A program made the translations under genes and the position numbers. From positions 1 through 64,000 of the forward strand of contig NZ_JAGYIM010000010.1 in assembly GCF_018402695.1 (NCBI RefSeq): DNA of 64,000 bases, in the 5' to 3' direction. This stretch comes from Arsukibacterium sp. GTDB lineage: Bacteria; Pseudomonadota; Gammaproteobacteria; Enterobacterales; Alteromonadaceae. Under the pieces are notes generated by a model. That model had not been told where the DNA came from. It was given only the letters and a program-made list of their open reading frames with translations, and did not search any database. Shown here piece after piece: positions 9,084 through 17,717 of this stretch. Numbering within the stretch: position 1 is the first letter of the stretch; each line of letters begins with the position of its first letter.

Positions 9084-12000
9084 ATGCCAAAACGTACCGA
9101 CATAAAAAGCATTCTGATTATTGGTGCCGGCCCGATCGTAATTGGTCAGGCCTGCGAATTTGATTACTCCGGCGCTCAGGCCTGTAAAGCGCTGCGCGAA
9201 GAAGGCTATCGGGTTATTCTGGTTAACTCTAACCCGGCCACCATTATGACTGATCCGGAAATGGCCGATGCCACTTACATCGAGCCGATTCACTGGCAGG
9301 TTGTTGAAAAAATTATTGAGAAAGAACGGCCATGTGCCGTATTGCCGACGATGGGCGGCCAGACGGCACTGAACTGTGCGCTGGAGTTGGAGCGTCATGG
9401 TGTACTGGCCAAATATAATGTCGAAATGATTGGCGCCACTGCCGATGCCATCGATAAAGCAGAAGACAGAAATCGTTTTGATAAAGCGATGCGCTCTATT
9501 GGTTTGGCTTGTCCACGTGCCGGTTTTGCCCATTCGATGGAAGAAGCCTACCAGGTACTGGAAGACATTGGTTTCCCGTGTATTATCCGGCCATCGTTCA
9601 CTATGGGTGGCTCAGGCGGTGGTATTGCTTACAACCGCGAAGAGTTTGAAGAAGTCTGTACCCGTGGCCTTGATTTATCGCCAACCAAAGAGCTGTTAAT
9701 TGACGAGTCGTTAATTGGCTGGAAAGAATACGAAATGGAAGTGGTACGCGATAAAAACGATAACTGCATTATCGTTTGTGCCATTGAAAACTTCGACCCG
9801 ATGGGGGTGCATACCGGTGATTCAATCACGGTAGCGCCAGCGCAAACCCTGACTGACAAAGAATACCAGATTATGCGTAATGCCTCATTGGCAGTACTGC
9901 GCGAGATTGGCGTGGAAACCGGTGGCTCAAACGTCCAGTTTGGTATTAACCCGGTTGATGGCCGGATGGTGATTATCGAAATGAACCCGCGGGTGTCACG
10001 CTCATCTGCGCTGGCCTCAAAAGCCACTGGTTTTCCGATTGCCAAAGTGGCTGCCAAGCTGGCAGTAGGTTACACCCTGGATGAGTTAGCCAACGACATT
10101 ACCGGCGGCAGAACACCAGCCTCGTTTGAGCCCAGTATCGACTATGTGGTTACCAAGGTGCCACGCTTTAACTTTGAAAAATTTGCTGGCGCGAACGATC
10201 GCCTGACCACCCAGATGAAATCGGTCGGTGAAGTGATGGCTATTGGTCGTAACCAGCAGGAATCGCTGCAAAAAGCGTTGCGTGGCCTGGAAATAGGCGT
10301 GTCTGGCCTGGATCCTGTTATCGATATTGGCCAGCCTGAAGCGAAAGAAAAACTGACACGTGAACTGCGTGAGCCTGGCTCGCATCGCATTTGGTATATT
10401 GCTGATGCTTTCCGCTTCGGCATGAGCATGGATGAAATCTTTACTCTGACCAACATTGACCGTTGGTTTCTGGTGCAAATTGAAGATTTAATTAAAGAAG
10501 AGCAGGCGCTGGCAACCGACGGTTTTGCTGCGCTGGACCAGGCTCGCTTAAAACGGTTAAAGCGCAAAGGTTTTGCTGATGCACGGATTGCTGCGGTATT
10601 AGGGGTTAGCGAAAACGAAGTACGGAAAAAGCGGCATGGTTACAAGCTGCACCCGGTATACAAGCGGGTAGACACCTGTGCGGCCGAGTTTGCCTCGGAC
10701 ACTGCCTACATGTACAGCACCTATGATGAAGAGTGTGAAGCTGCGCCGACTAACCGCGATAAAATTATGATTATTGGCGGTGGCCCGAACCGGATAGGCC
10801 AGGGTATCGAATTTGATTACTGTTGTGTGCACGCGGCGTTGGCGCTGCGCGAAGACGGTTATGAAACCATTATGGTTAACTGTAACCCGGAAACTGTATC
10901 AACAGATTATGACACCTCTGATCGCTTGTATTTTGAGCCGATAACGTTGGAGGATGTGCTGGAAATTGTCCGGATAGAACAGCCTAAAGGCGTTATCGTC
11001 CAGTATGGTGGCCAGACGCCGTTAAAGTTAGCCCGCGCCCTGGAAGCGAACGGCGTGCCAATTATCGGTACTTCGCCAGATGCGATTGACCGCGCTGAAG
11101 ATCGCGAACGGTTTCAGCAGGCGGTTGAGCGCTTAGGCTTAAAACAACCGCAAAACGCCACCGTCACCAGTGTTGAAGAAGCCTTATCGCGCGCCCATGA
11201 AATCGGTTTCCCAATGGTGGTACGCCCATCTTATGTGCTGGGTGGCCGGGCGATGGAAATTGTGTACGATGACCAGGATTTACGCCGTTACATGACTGAA
11301 GCGGTTAGCGTCTCGAATGACTCGCCGGTACTGCTGGATAACTTCCTGGATGATGCGATTGAAGTCGATATTGATGCGATTTGCGATGGCAAAGAGGTGA
11401 TTATCGGCGGCATTATGGAACATATCGAGCAGGCCGGGGTACACTCGGGTGACTCTGCTTGTACCTTACCACCACACAGCTTAAGTCCGGCAATTCAGGA
11501 TGTGATGCGTGAGCAGGTGAAAAAGCTGGCGCTGGAGTTAGGCGTGGTTGGTCTGATGAACACTCAGTTTGCGGTAAAAGACAACGAAGTGTATTTAATT
11601 GAAGTGAACCCGCGGGCCGCCCGTACTGTGCCTTTTGTATCAAAAGCCACCGGTGTCGCAGTAGCCAAAGTGGGCGCCCGTTGTATGGTAGGCCAATCGT
11701 TGGCTGCCCAGGGTATTACCAAAGAAATTATTCCGCCGTATTTTTCGGTGAAAGAAGTGGTGATCCCGTTTAATAAATTCCCCGGCGTTGACCCTATCCT
11801 TGGCCCTGAAATGCGCTCTACCGGCGAAGTAATGGGCATTGGTGACACCTTTGAAGAAGCGTTTGCTAAAGGTGAGTTAGGTTCAGGGACCTTAATACCC
11901 ACAGGTGGCAGGGCCTTGCTTTCGGTACGTGACAGCGATAAAGTGCGCGTTGTTGAGTTAGCCAAACGAATGGTGGAAATTGGTTTTGAGCTGGACGCCA

Positions 12001-12305
12001 CCGGCGGCACCGCCAAAGCCCTGGCTGCAGCCGGTGTGCCGTGCCGGACAGTCAACAAAGTATACGAAGGCCGGCCGCATATACTGGACCGGATTAAAAA
12101 CGGCGAATACAGCTATATTGTAAACACCACTGAAGGGCGCCAGGCGATAGAAGATTCCAAAGTGTTACGCCGTGGTGCGCTGCAGCACAAAGCCAACTAT
12201 ACTACAACGCTAAACGCGGCGTTCGCGACCTGTAAAGCGAACGCGGCCAGTGCTTTTACTAACGTAAATTCTATTCAGGAATTGCATAAGAGAGTGAACG
12301 GATGA
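9084..12305 (+). CDS. carB: carbamoyl phosphate synthase large subunit
   Basis: A 1,073-residue protein, the same length as E. coli CarB. It has two homologous ATP-grasp halves (the first from [19 protein letters not shown], the second from [19 protein letters not shown] near 560) that phosphorylate bicarbonate and then carbamate. An oligomerisation region lies between them, and a C-terminal MGS-like allosteric domain (about 935-1073) binds UMP, IMP or ornithine in the E. coli enzyme. The protein partners with CarA in the cytoplasm. Its stop overlaps the greA ATG by 4 bp (ATGA), so greA is probably translated from the same mRNA. Confidence 0.97.
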   Translation: MPKRTDIKSILIIGAGPIVIGQACEFDYSGAQACKALREEGYRVILVNSNPATIMTDPEMADATYIEPIHWQVVEKIIEKERPCAVLPTMGGQTALNCALELERHGVLAKYNVEMIGATADAIDKAEDRNRFDKAMRSIGLACPRAGFAHSMEEAYQVLEDIGFPCIIRPSFTMGGSGGGIAYNREEFEEVCTRGLDLSPTKELLIDESLIGWKEYEMEVVRDKNDNCIIVCAIENFDPMGVHTGDSITVAPAQTLTDKEYQIMRNASLAVLREIGVETGGSNVQFGINPVDGRMVIIEMNPRVSRSSALASKATGFPIAKVAAKLAVGYTLDELANDITGGRTPASFEPSIDYVVTKVPRFNFEKFAGANDRLTTQMKSVGEVMAIGRNQQESLQKALRGLEIGVSGLDPVIDIGQPEAKEKLTRELREPGSHRIWYIADAFRFGMSMDEIFTLTNIDRWFLVQIEDLIKEEQALATDGFAALDQARLKRLKRKGFADARIAAVLGVSENEVRKKRHGYKLHPVYKRVDTCAAEFASDTAYMYSTYDEECEAAPTNRDKIMIIGGGPNRIGQGIEFDYCCVHAALALREDGYETIMVNCNPETVSTDYDTSDRLYFEPITLEDVLEIVRIEQPKGVIVQYGGQTPLKLARALEANGVPIIGTSPDAIDRAEDRERFQQAVERLGLKQPQNATVTSVEEALSRAHEIGFPMVVRPSYVLGGRAMEIVYDDQDLRRYMTEAVSVSNDSPVLLDNFLDDAIEVDIDAICDGKEVIIGGIMEHIEQAGVHSGDSACTLPPHSLSPAIQDVMREQVKKLALELGVVGLMNTQFAVKDNEVYLIEVNPRAARTVPFVSKATGVAVAKVGARCMVGQSLAAQGITKEIIPPYFSVKEVVIPFNKFPGVDPILGPEMRSTGEVMGIGDTFEEAFAKGELGSGTLIPTGGRALLSVRDSDKVRVVELAKRMVEIGFELDATGGTAKALAAAGVPCRTVNKVYEGRPHILDRIKNGEYSYIVNTTEGRQAIEDSKVLRRGALQHKANYTTTLNAAFATCKANAASAFTNVNSIQELHKRVNG

Positions 12306-12778
12306 GTCAAATCCCGATGACAGTTCAGGGCGCAGAAGCATTGCGGGTTGAATTGCATGAGCTTAAATCGGTAAAGCGGCCAGCAATAATTCAAGCCATT
12401 GCTGAAGCCCGCGCCCATGGCGATTTAAAAGAAAATGCCGAATACCATGCTGCCCGCGAGCAGCAGGGTTTTTGTGAGGGCCGTATTCAGGACATCGAAG
12501 GCAAGTTATCGAATGCCCAGATTATTGATATCAGTAAAATGCCCAATAATGGTAAAGTCATTTTTGGTGCCACGGTATCTATTTTAAATCTGGATACCGA
12601 TGAAGAAGTAACCTACCGGATCGTTGGCGATGATGAAGCGGATATTAAGAACAACTTAATTTCAGTTAATTCACCAATTGCCCGCGGTTTAATCGGCAAA
12701 GCAGTAGATGACGTCGCCAATATCACTACTCCAAAAGGTGTGGTGGAATTTGAAATTACCGCCGTTAAATACATCTGA
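12302..12778 (+). CDS. greA: transcription elongation factor GreA
   Basis: A 158-residue factor that enters the RNA polymerase secondary channel and stimulates cleavage of backtracked RNA. The N-terminal coiled coil carries the family tip [18 protein letters not shown] with its acidic D and E residues (about 41-44). The C-terminal FKBP-like domain follows. Length and sequence match E. coli GreA (158 aa). ATG 12302 overlaps the carB TGA. A strong terminator lies directly downstream. Confidence 0.97.
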   Translation: MSQIPMTVQGAEALRVELHELKSVKRPAIIQAIAEARAHGDLKENAEYHAAREQQGFCEGRIQDIEGKLSNAQIIDISKMPNNGKVIFGATVSILNLDTDEEVTYRIVGDDEADIKNNLISVNSPIARGLIGKAVDDVANITTPKGVVEFEITAVKYI

Positions 12779-12799
12779 CGGTGAACGCGTAATCTGAAT

Positions 12800-12830
12800 A
12801 AAAACGCCAGGCAGATCCTGGCGTTTTTTT
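12800..12830 (+). terminator. greA terminator
   Basis: AAAAACGCCAGG (12800-12811) pairs with CCTGGCGTTTTT (12817-12828) around a 5-nt loop and is followed by more T. The flanking A and T runs are symmetrical, so it probably also stops the converging sigma-factor transcript. Confidence 0.92.
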
Positions 12831-13965
12831 AACCCCAAAACCATCTGTTGCTACTGACCAGGCCGCTAATTAAACCAGCATAACCGGCCATACCTCCGCC
12901 TAGCATGCCAAGCCAGCACCATAAGCGGTTACGGCGATAAACCTTAGCTGCTGATGCATCATGCTGCACTTTTGCCAGTAAACGTGGCTTAATGGTTTGC
13001 CATACACCATATTGCAGATAACCCAGGCCTGCTAAAAAAAGGCTGAAGCTCACAACCGGGGCCAGTGCACCAGCAGTAAACTGATAAGACAGTGCCAGCA
13101 AGATACCGCTTAACAATACCCAGCCAATACTAATATTGCGGTATTTAAGCAGCTGCTGACGCTCCTTAATACTTTCGGCTCGCTTCAGTGGCTGCCGCAT
13201 ACCTAGAATAACACCAAGCACCCCTCCCAAAGCACCAATCATGGCACCACCAAACAACCAGCTAATTTTGGCCAGGCCACTACTATTTGCAGCTAAGGCA
13301 CTGGCTGATGCCGCAGCCACCGGCGGGCTGGCGAGAGTCAGGGCGCTGCAAATAGCTGAGGTTAAACCCAGCCCCGGGGCCGTGCTTAGAATAAGCCTGC
13401 CATATTTCGCCAGCAGCTGGTCTTTTAACAGCTCGCGTACCCGCTGCAATTTTTTCCGGACATTGTTCTCAGTAATTCCCAACAGTTCGGCAACCTGCTG
13501 GCTGTTTTGTTCTTCCCGATAAAACAGCAGCACGATTTCCCGGCTATCCGGCGGTAACTGGCTGATAAAATCGGCTATTATCCGGGTTTGTTGGATTTTC
13601 GCCAGGTTGTCTGAGAGTTCGCTGTCTGAAGCAAAATCTGCCAGAATGGCTTCGGCCTGTTCACCGCCTATTTTGCTGCCAACTTTGTTATCGCGCAGGT
13701 AATTAAAGGCGCGGTAGCGGGTGGTCTGGCGCAGCCAGGGTAAAAAACTGGCCGGGTTTTGCAGCGTGTGCAGTTGCTGCCAGCTGTGGATAAATACCTG
13801 TTGTGCGATATCTTCGCTGGCGTCCAGGTCTTTAACGATGGCCAGGGCAATACTGCTGACACTACGCTGGCAGGCTTTAACCAGGCGGGTAAAGGCCTCT
13901 TTATTGCCCAGACTAGCGGCTTGCACGTCTGGGATCAGTTGTTGTTCGGTAATCGACATGCTCAT
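12829..13965 (-). CDS. ECF-type sigma factor with C-terminal multi-helix membrane domain
   Basis: A 378-residue protein, about twice the length of a normal ECF sigma factor. Residues about 20-92 form sigma region 2 (AFTRLVKACQRSV, DIAQQVFIHSWQQL, WLRQTTRYRAFNYLRD). Residues about 133-185 form region 4 with a helix-turn-helix (QVAELLGITENNVRKKLQRV). From about 190 to the end the chain is hydrophobic, with probable membrane helices at 192-212, 235-256, 278-298, 300-320 and 349-370. The sigma factor is thus probably tethered to the inner membrane, and may carry its own restraint in place of a separate anti-sigma. AAGGA sits 8 nt before ATG 13965, and the stop of the upstream small membrane protein lies 4 bp away, so the two are coupled. 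Nothing in the sequence indicates what signal it senses. Confidence 0.85.
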   Translation of the reverse strand: MSMSITEQQLIPDVQAASLGNKEAFTRLVKACQRSVSSIALAIVKDLDASEDIAQQVFIHSWQQLHTLQNPASFLPWLRQTTRYRAFNYLRDNKVGSKIGGEQAEAILADFASDSELSDNLAKIQQTRIIADFISQLPPDSREIVLLFYREEQNSQQVAELLGITENNVRKKLQRVRELLKDQLLAKYGRLILSTAPGLGLTSAICSALTLASPPVAAASASALAANSSGLAKISWLFGGAMIGALGGVLGVILGMRQPLKRAESIKERQQLLKYRNISIGWVLLSGILLALSYQFTAGALAPVVSFSLFLAGLGYLQYGVWQTIKPRLLAKVQHDASAAKVYRRNRLWCWLGMLGGGMAGYAGLISGLVSSNRWFWG

Positions 13966-13969
13966 GCTA

Positions 13970-14278
13970 TTAATCCTTTAATGCTGCATCGATGCGTGCA
14001 ATCAGCCAAGCTGGTTGATCCAGCATGATAAAATGCCGTGCGTGATGATTAAACTCAAGACACTTTTGTGCCATTAACTCTGGGATCATATTAACCGGCT
14101 TAACACTGCCAATCACCTCGACCTGAAAGCTATCAACGCTAAAGCTATCTGCCGCATCTGCTTGAACATTGGCAGCCAACATGCCGCCAACGATAGTCAT
14201 AGTAATAGCGAAGTAGGTCCAGAAGCCAGGTTGTTTTCTGACGTGATTTTTAGTGCTGCTTTTTGGAGTGAATTGCAT
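13970..14278 (-). CDS. small single-pass membrane or exported protein upstream of the sigma factor
   Basis: I do not recognise this 102-residue protein. A basic N-terminus (KSSTKNHVRKQ) precedes one hydrophobic segment at about 20-37 (FWTYFAITMTIVGGMLAANV). The segment ends in VQADAADS, which could be a signal-peptidase site or the boundary of an anchor. The remaining 60 residues would lie outside the cytoplasm, with one Cys and three His (KCLEFNHHARH). ATG 14278 is preferred over an in-frame upstream start because AAGGA lies 6 nt upstream of it. Four bases separate its stop from the sigma-factor ATG, so it may act as sensor or partner of that factor. Confidence 0.65.
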   Translation of the reverse strand: MQFTPKSSTKNHVRKQPGFWTYFAITMTIVGGMLAANVQADAADSFSVDSFQVEVIGSVKPVNMIPELMAQKCLEFNHHARHFIMLDQPAWLIARIDAALKD

Positions 14279-14376
14279 AGATAGTTCCTTAGTAAATAAG
14301 TGAGTAACATTACTAAGTACCGGCAGTAGGAAGTGCTGTGACAAAAAATATTAAAATATTTTTATTTTTGAAAATC

Positions 14377-14450
14377 TGGAGCGGGTGGCGGGAATCGAAC
14401 CCGTGTCTAAAGCTTGGGAAGCTTTCATTCTGCCATTGAACTACACCCGC
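14377..14450 (-). tRNA. glyU: tRNA-Gly (CCC)
   Basis: A complete 74-nt cloverleaf on the minus strand with an encoded CCA end. The acceptor arms are GCGGGTG and CACCCGC. The anticodon stem AAAGC/GCTTT encloses loop TTCCCAA, giving anticodon CCC, which reads GGG. It closely resembles E. coli glyU. A perfect 7-bp inverted repeat (GCATTAC-TTT-GTAATGC, 14454-14470) lies in its 5' leader. Confidence 0.97.
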
Positions 14451-14478
14451 AGGGCATTACTTTGTAATGCAGAGCGCT

Positions 14479-14508
14479 AAATTACTGCAACAGTGGCCTT
14501 GACGTCAA
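14479..14508 (-). promoter_or_regulatory. candidate sigma-70 promoter for tRNA-Gly
   Basis: On the minus strand TTGACG (14503-14508) and TAATTT (14479-14484) are spaced by 18 bp. Predicted initiation near 14472 is about 20 nt before the mature tRNA 5' end. The -10 box is a weak match. Confidence 0.45.
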
Positions 14509-14685
14509 TGAGCAAGAATCTGAAAACCAACAAAAACAATCCGTGACGCTAGCAGCAATAAAAGGCAAAGACAATATTGGTTGTCTGTAAAGTATGAGCT
14601 GAGTATCGAGTCACACATACTATAATCGCAGCTGATGCTAACCTTACTATCTAAGGCAGGTATTTGTAAGAAATTGGAGGATGCT

Positions 14686-14952
14686 ATGGCAGGTGGCTGG
14701 TCACGGGATGGCGCCGTGCAGGATCAAATTGATGCAAGCGTTGACGATGCCGTGCAACGGGTACGAAATAAATTGACTGTTGGTGACAGCGCGGTTCACT
14801 GTGAAGAATGCGATAAACTTATTCCAGAGCAGCGCCGCAAGGCGGTGCCGGGAGTGCGGCACTGTATTGAGTGTCAGGCTGCGCTGGAAAAAGAGGACAG
14901 GATAGCTGGCGGTATTAATCGTCGTGGTAGCAAGGATAGTCAACTCAGATAA
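14686..14952 (+). CDS. ybiI: DksA/TraR-type C4 zinc-finger protein YbiI
   Basis: An 88-residue protein with the two CxxC pairs of the DksA/TraR zinc finger (CEEC near 45 and CIEC near 66) and the conserved C-terminus NRRGSKDSQLR shared with E. coli YbiI. It lacks the long coiled coil of DksA, so it is unlikely to act as a full ppGpp cofactor; the function of YbiI is not established. ATG 14686 is chosen over an earlier in-frame start because TGGAGG (14675-14680) lies 5 nt upstream and the product then matches YbiI from its first residue. A TATAAT at 14621-14626 is a possible -10 box. Confidence 0.9.
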   Translation: MAGGWSRDGAVQDQIDASVDDAVQRVRNKLTVGDSAVHCEECDKLIPEQRRKAVPGVRHCIECQAALEKEDRIAGGINRRGSKDSQLR

Positions 14953-15011
14953 ATTTGCTTTAACGCTGCACAGTTTTTATGCTGGATTAACTTTATGTAG
15001 GGAAGTGCAGC

Positions 15012-17717
15012 ATGTTAAGTGTAGTGGCGGTGTTAGTAGTGTTGCTGGTACTGGTTGGCTCGGTATGCGGCATTGTTGCCTTAGTGCAACTAAGCGGCTT
15101 GCGTCAGCAGCTGGCGTTGTTGGCAGTGCAACTGCAGCGGCTGCAACCCGCTTTGCAGAATAAGACTGCGCAAAGTTTTAAAGCCGTTATTAGCCCAGAC
15201 CCTAACACCTCTGCCCCCAGCATTCCTGGCTCAGAAATTTCTGAGGAAGAGCCAGCTAATAAGCCTGTGCTCGCGGCAACATCAGCAGAACCTGCTACCT
15301 CTGAATTTTTTGCACCACTTGACGTAAACCTCAGCGCTACTACAACTATTGATATGGCGGATTCAAAGAGCAAGCCAGCAGGAACTAACTGGCTGGGCTG
15401 GTTGGAGCGGCAGTTGATTGACCGCGGTATGGTTTGGCTGGGCGGGGTAGCGCTGGCGTTTGGTGGGGTTTTTCTGGTGCGTCATTCGCTGGACGCTGGT
15501 TGGTTCTCGCCTGTTTTGCGCATTGGCAGTGGCGTTGTGATGGGTTTAATACTGGTAGTTGGCAGCGAATGGTTACATCGTAAACGGCTGTTTAGCCAGG
15601 CGCTGGACAATTATATTCCGGCAGCACTAGCCAGTGCCGGTTTTATTACCTTATATGCGGCTTTGTTAATGGCGTACCAGTTTTATCAGTTGTTGCCTGC
15701 CGGGCTAACCTTTGGCTTGCTGGCAGTGGTAGCGGTAAGTGCTTCCTGGTTTTCGCTGCGCCAGGGGCCCATTTTAGCGGTTATTGGTATTGTTGGTGCT
15801 TATGCTGTACCGCTGCTGGTAAATACCGGCAGCAACAATTTAGTGGCCTTGCTGCTTTACATCGGCGTTGTTACTGCGTCATCGGTATTAGTTGAGCAGC
15901 GGGTGCGGCGGGCCTGGTTGTGGTATCTGCCAATGGCAGCTCACTGTTTATGGTTGCTGGTGGCAATTAGCAGCAGTCCGGTTTCACAAGTTTGGCTGTT
16001 ATGGTTTGCTCTGATATTAAGTATGGCTTTATTGGTGTGGCTATCACGAATCGGCTGGCGTGGTCAGCGGATACAATGGGCAAGTGGGCCGATTACCACC
16101 TGGTGGCCGCCATTGCGTGAGCATGCCCTGGGTCTGGTAATATTGCTGTTAAGCTTGTTCTGCTTGTGGCAATTTAACAACCTGACCAGCTATCTGGCGG
16201 TTGTCGGTTTGATAGTGCTGCTTTACCTGATGGCTGCGACAGATGGCCGCTCTGAGTTGTGGCTATGGCTGGCGGGTGCTGTGACGCTGTGCTGGGTGTG
16301 GCTTAATCCAATAGATTCGGGCGAGTTGCTGCAATGGTTAAGTGGTCCTTTGTTGCAAATTCAGTTGTTGTTAGCACTAATGTTTATGCCTTTACTGATG
16401 CGGTTCTGGTTAGCCAGCCGCTTCCATTGGTCTGCGGCTCTGGCTGTGTTGCCGGTGTTGCTATTAGGGCTTAGTTATAACCTGGCTGATAATACAATTC
16501 AGCAGCAGTTACAGTCAGGCTGGACGTTGTATGCAGCCCTGCTCGTTATAATTCAGGCATTACTGGCCAGAGCGCTGACCCAAAGCGGCCGGCTGCCTGC
16601 GCTGGCCTTTATTCATAGCGCCGGGGCGAACTTTGCGCTCACTCTTTGCTTTACCCTGTATTTGCAAGCCGCCGCTCTGACCGTGGCGATTGCCGCCCAG
16701 TTGGTGCTGATGTCGCTGCTCAGTTTTAAGGCAAAGTTGCCGCTGCCTGCCTGGCTGGTAAAAGGCTTAGTTGCCATTGTTTTACTACGCTTGACGCTGG
16801 CGCCGCTGCTTGGCAGCTATGAAGGCATTACTATGCTGGGCCTGCATTGGTCGTTGCTGGTGTACCCCATAACCCTGGGCTGTCTGGTTGCAGGCTGGTG
16901 GTTATGGCGTGGCAGTGCTCTGCAGGCAGTGTTGGAAGGCGCATGTTTACATGTGCTGGCTGTATTTATTACTGTGCAGACGCAGTACTGGCTCAATGCT
17001 GAGCAGCTGAACTTCAGCCAGCTTAATTTTACGACGATGGTCGTTCATAGTTTTAACTGGCTATTACTGGCAGTGGTCTACCAGTGGCGCAGTTATCGGG
17101 CGGCTAGTTTGCAGCGCTTATACCGCCTGGCTTGCGGTGCACTGTTGTTATTAGCCGGGTTATTTCAGTTGCAATTGAATACCAGTCTGAACCCGTTTTT
17201 TAGTCAGCAGTCACTTGGCAACCTACCTGTGTTTAACTTATTGCTCCTGCTATGGGGTTTGCCCGCTTTGCTGTGTATGTTATTAGCCCGTCTGGGTGAG
17301 GCACAGCAGCGCGCAAATATTTACCGGCCTGCCGGCTACTATCTGGCAACTGTATCGCTGCTGCTTTATCTGATTGGCAGTGTCCGTCACGTCTGGCAGG
17401 GACAAAGCATCAACCTGGCGTTAGCGACCAGCAATGCCGAACATTACAGTTATTCTGTGATATTTCTGCTGTTGGCCCTACTAACCGTGGTTATTGCTGA
17501 ATTAAAGCAGTGGCCGCTTCTGCGCAAAGCAGGTTTTGCATTGTTGCTGCTTGTCGTGTGTAAAGTCTTTATTTTTGATTTAAATGAGCTGAGTGGCTTG
17601 TTGCGGGCTGCGTCTTTTATTGGTCTGGGTTTGAGCCTGGTGCTGTTAAGTGGCTTGTTCCAACGGTTGCAACAACGGGCAAAAGAACAAACCACCGATC
17701 CGGGGTTAGTCAGCTGA
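15012..17717 (+). CDS. DUF2339 family large membrane protein
   Basis: A 901-residue polytopic protein. An N-terminal helix (residues 1-25) is followed by a heptad-like stretch (LRQQLALLAVQLQRLQ), a Ser/Pro/Ala-rich linker to about 115, and then some 25 hydrophobic segments to the end. The DUF2339 signature starts near 132 (WLGWLERQLIDRGMVWLGGVALAFGG, read in two parts). Function is unknown; the family is common in gammaproteobacteria and is usually called a predicted membrane protein. A GGGAAG site precedes ATG 15012. Its 3' end overlaps the converging radD gene by 12 bp. Confidence 0.85.
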   Translation: MLSVVAVLVVLLVLVGSVCGIVALVQLSGLRQQLALLAVQLQRLQPALQNKTAQSFKAVISPDPNTSAPSIPGSEISEEEPANKPVLAATSAEPATSEFFAPLDVNLSATTTIDMADSKSKPAGTNWLGWLERQLIDRGMVWLGGVALAFGGVFLVRHSLDAGWFSPVLRIGSGVVMGLILVVGSEWLHRKRLFSQALDNYIPAALASAGFITLYAALLMAYQFYQLLPAGLTFGLLAVVAVSASWFSLRQGPILAVIGIVGAYAVPLLVNTGSNNLVALLLYIGVVTASSVLVEQRVRRAWLWYLPMAAHCLWLLVAISSSPVSQVWLLWFALILSMALLVWLSRIGWRGQRIQWASGPITTWWPPLREHALGLVILLLSLFCLWQFNNLTSYLAVVGLIVLLYLMAATDGRSELWLWLAGAVTLCWVWLNPIDSGELLQWLSGPLLQIQLLLALMFMPLLMRFWLASRFHWSAALAVLPVLLLGLSYNLADNTIQQQLQSGWTLYAALLVIIQALLARALTQSGRLPALAFIHSAGANFALTLCFTLYLQAAALTVAIAAQLVLMSLLSFKAKLPLPAWLVKGLVAIVLLRLTLAPLLGSYEGITMLGLHWSLLVYPITLGCLVAGWWLWRGSALQAVLEGACLHVLAVFITVQTQYWLNAEQLNFSQLNFTTMVVHSFNWLLLAVVYQWRSYRAASLQRLYRLACGALLLLAGLFQLQLNTSLNPFFSQQSLGNLPVFNLLLLLWGLPALLCMLLARLGEAQQRANIYRPAGYYLATVSLLLYLIGSVRHVWQGQSINLALATSNAEHYSYSVIFLLLALLTVVIAELKQWPLLRKAGFALLLLVVCKVFIFDLNELSGLLRAASFIGLGLSLVLLSGLFQRLQQRAKEQTTDPGLVS

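Noticed and set aside
9075-9533. 152-codon open frame on the minus strand across the carB start
   Set aside because: It is antisense to a highly conserved carB region, has no ribosome-binding site and no recognisable protein features.
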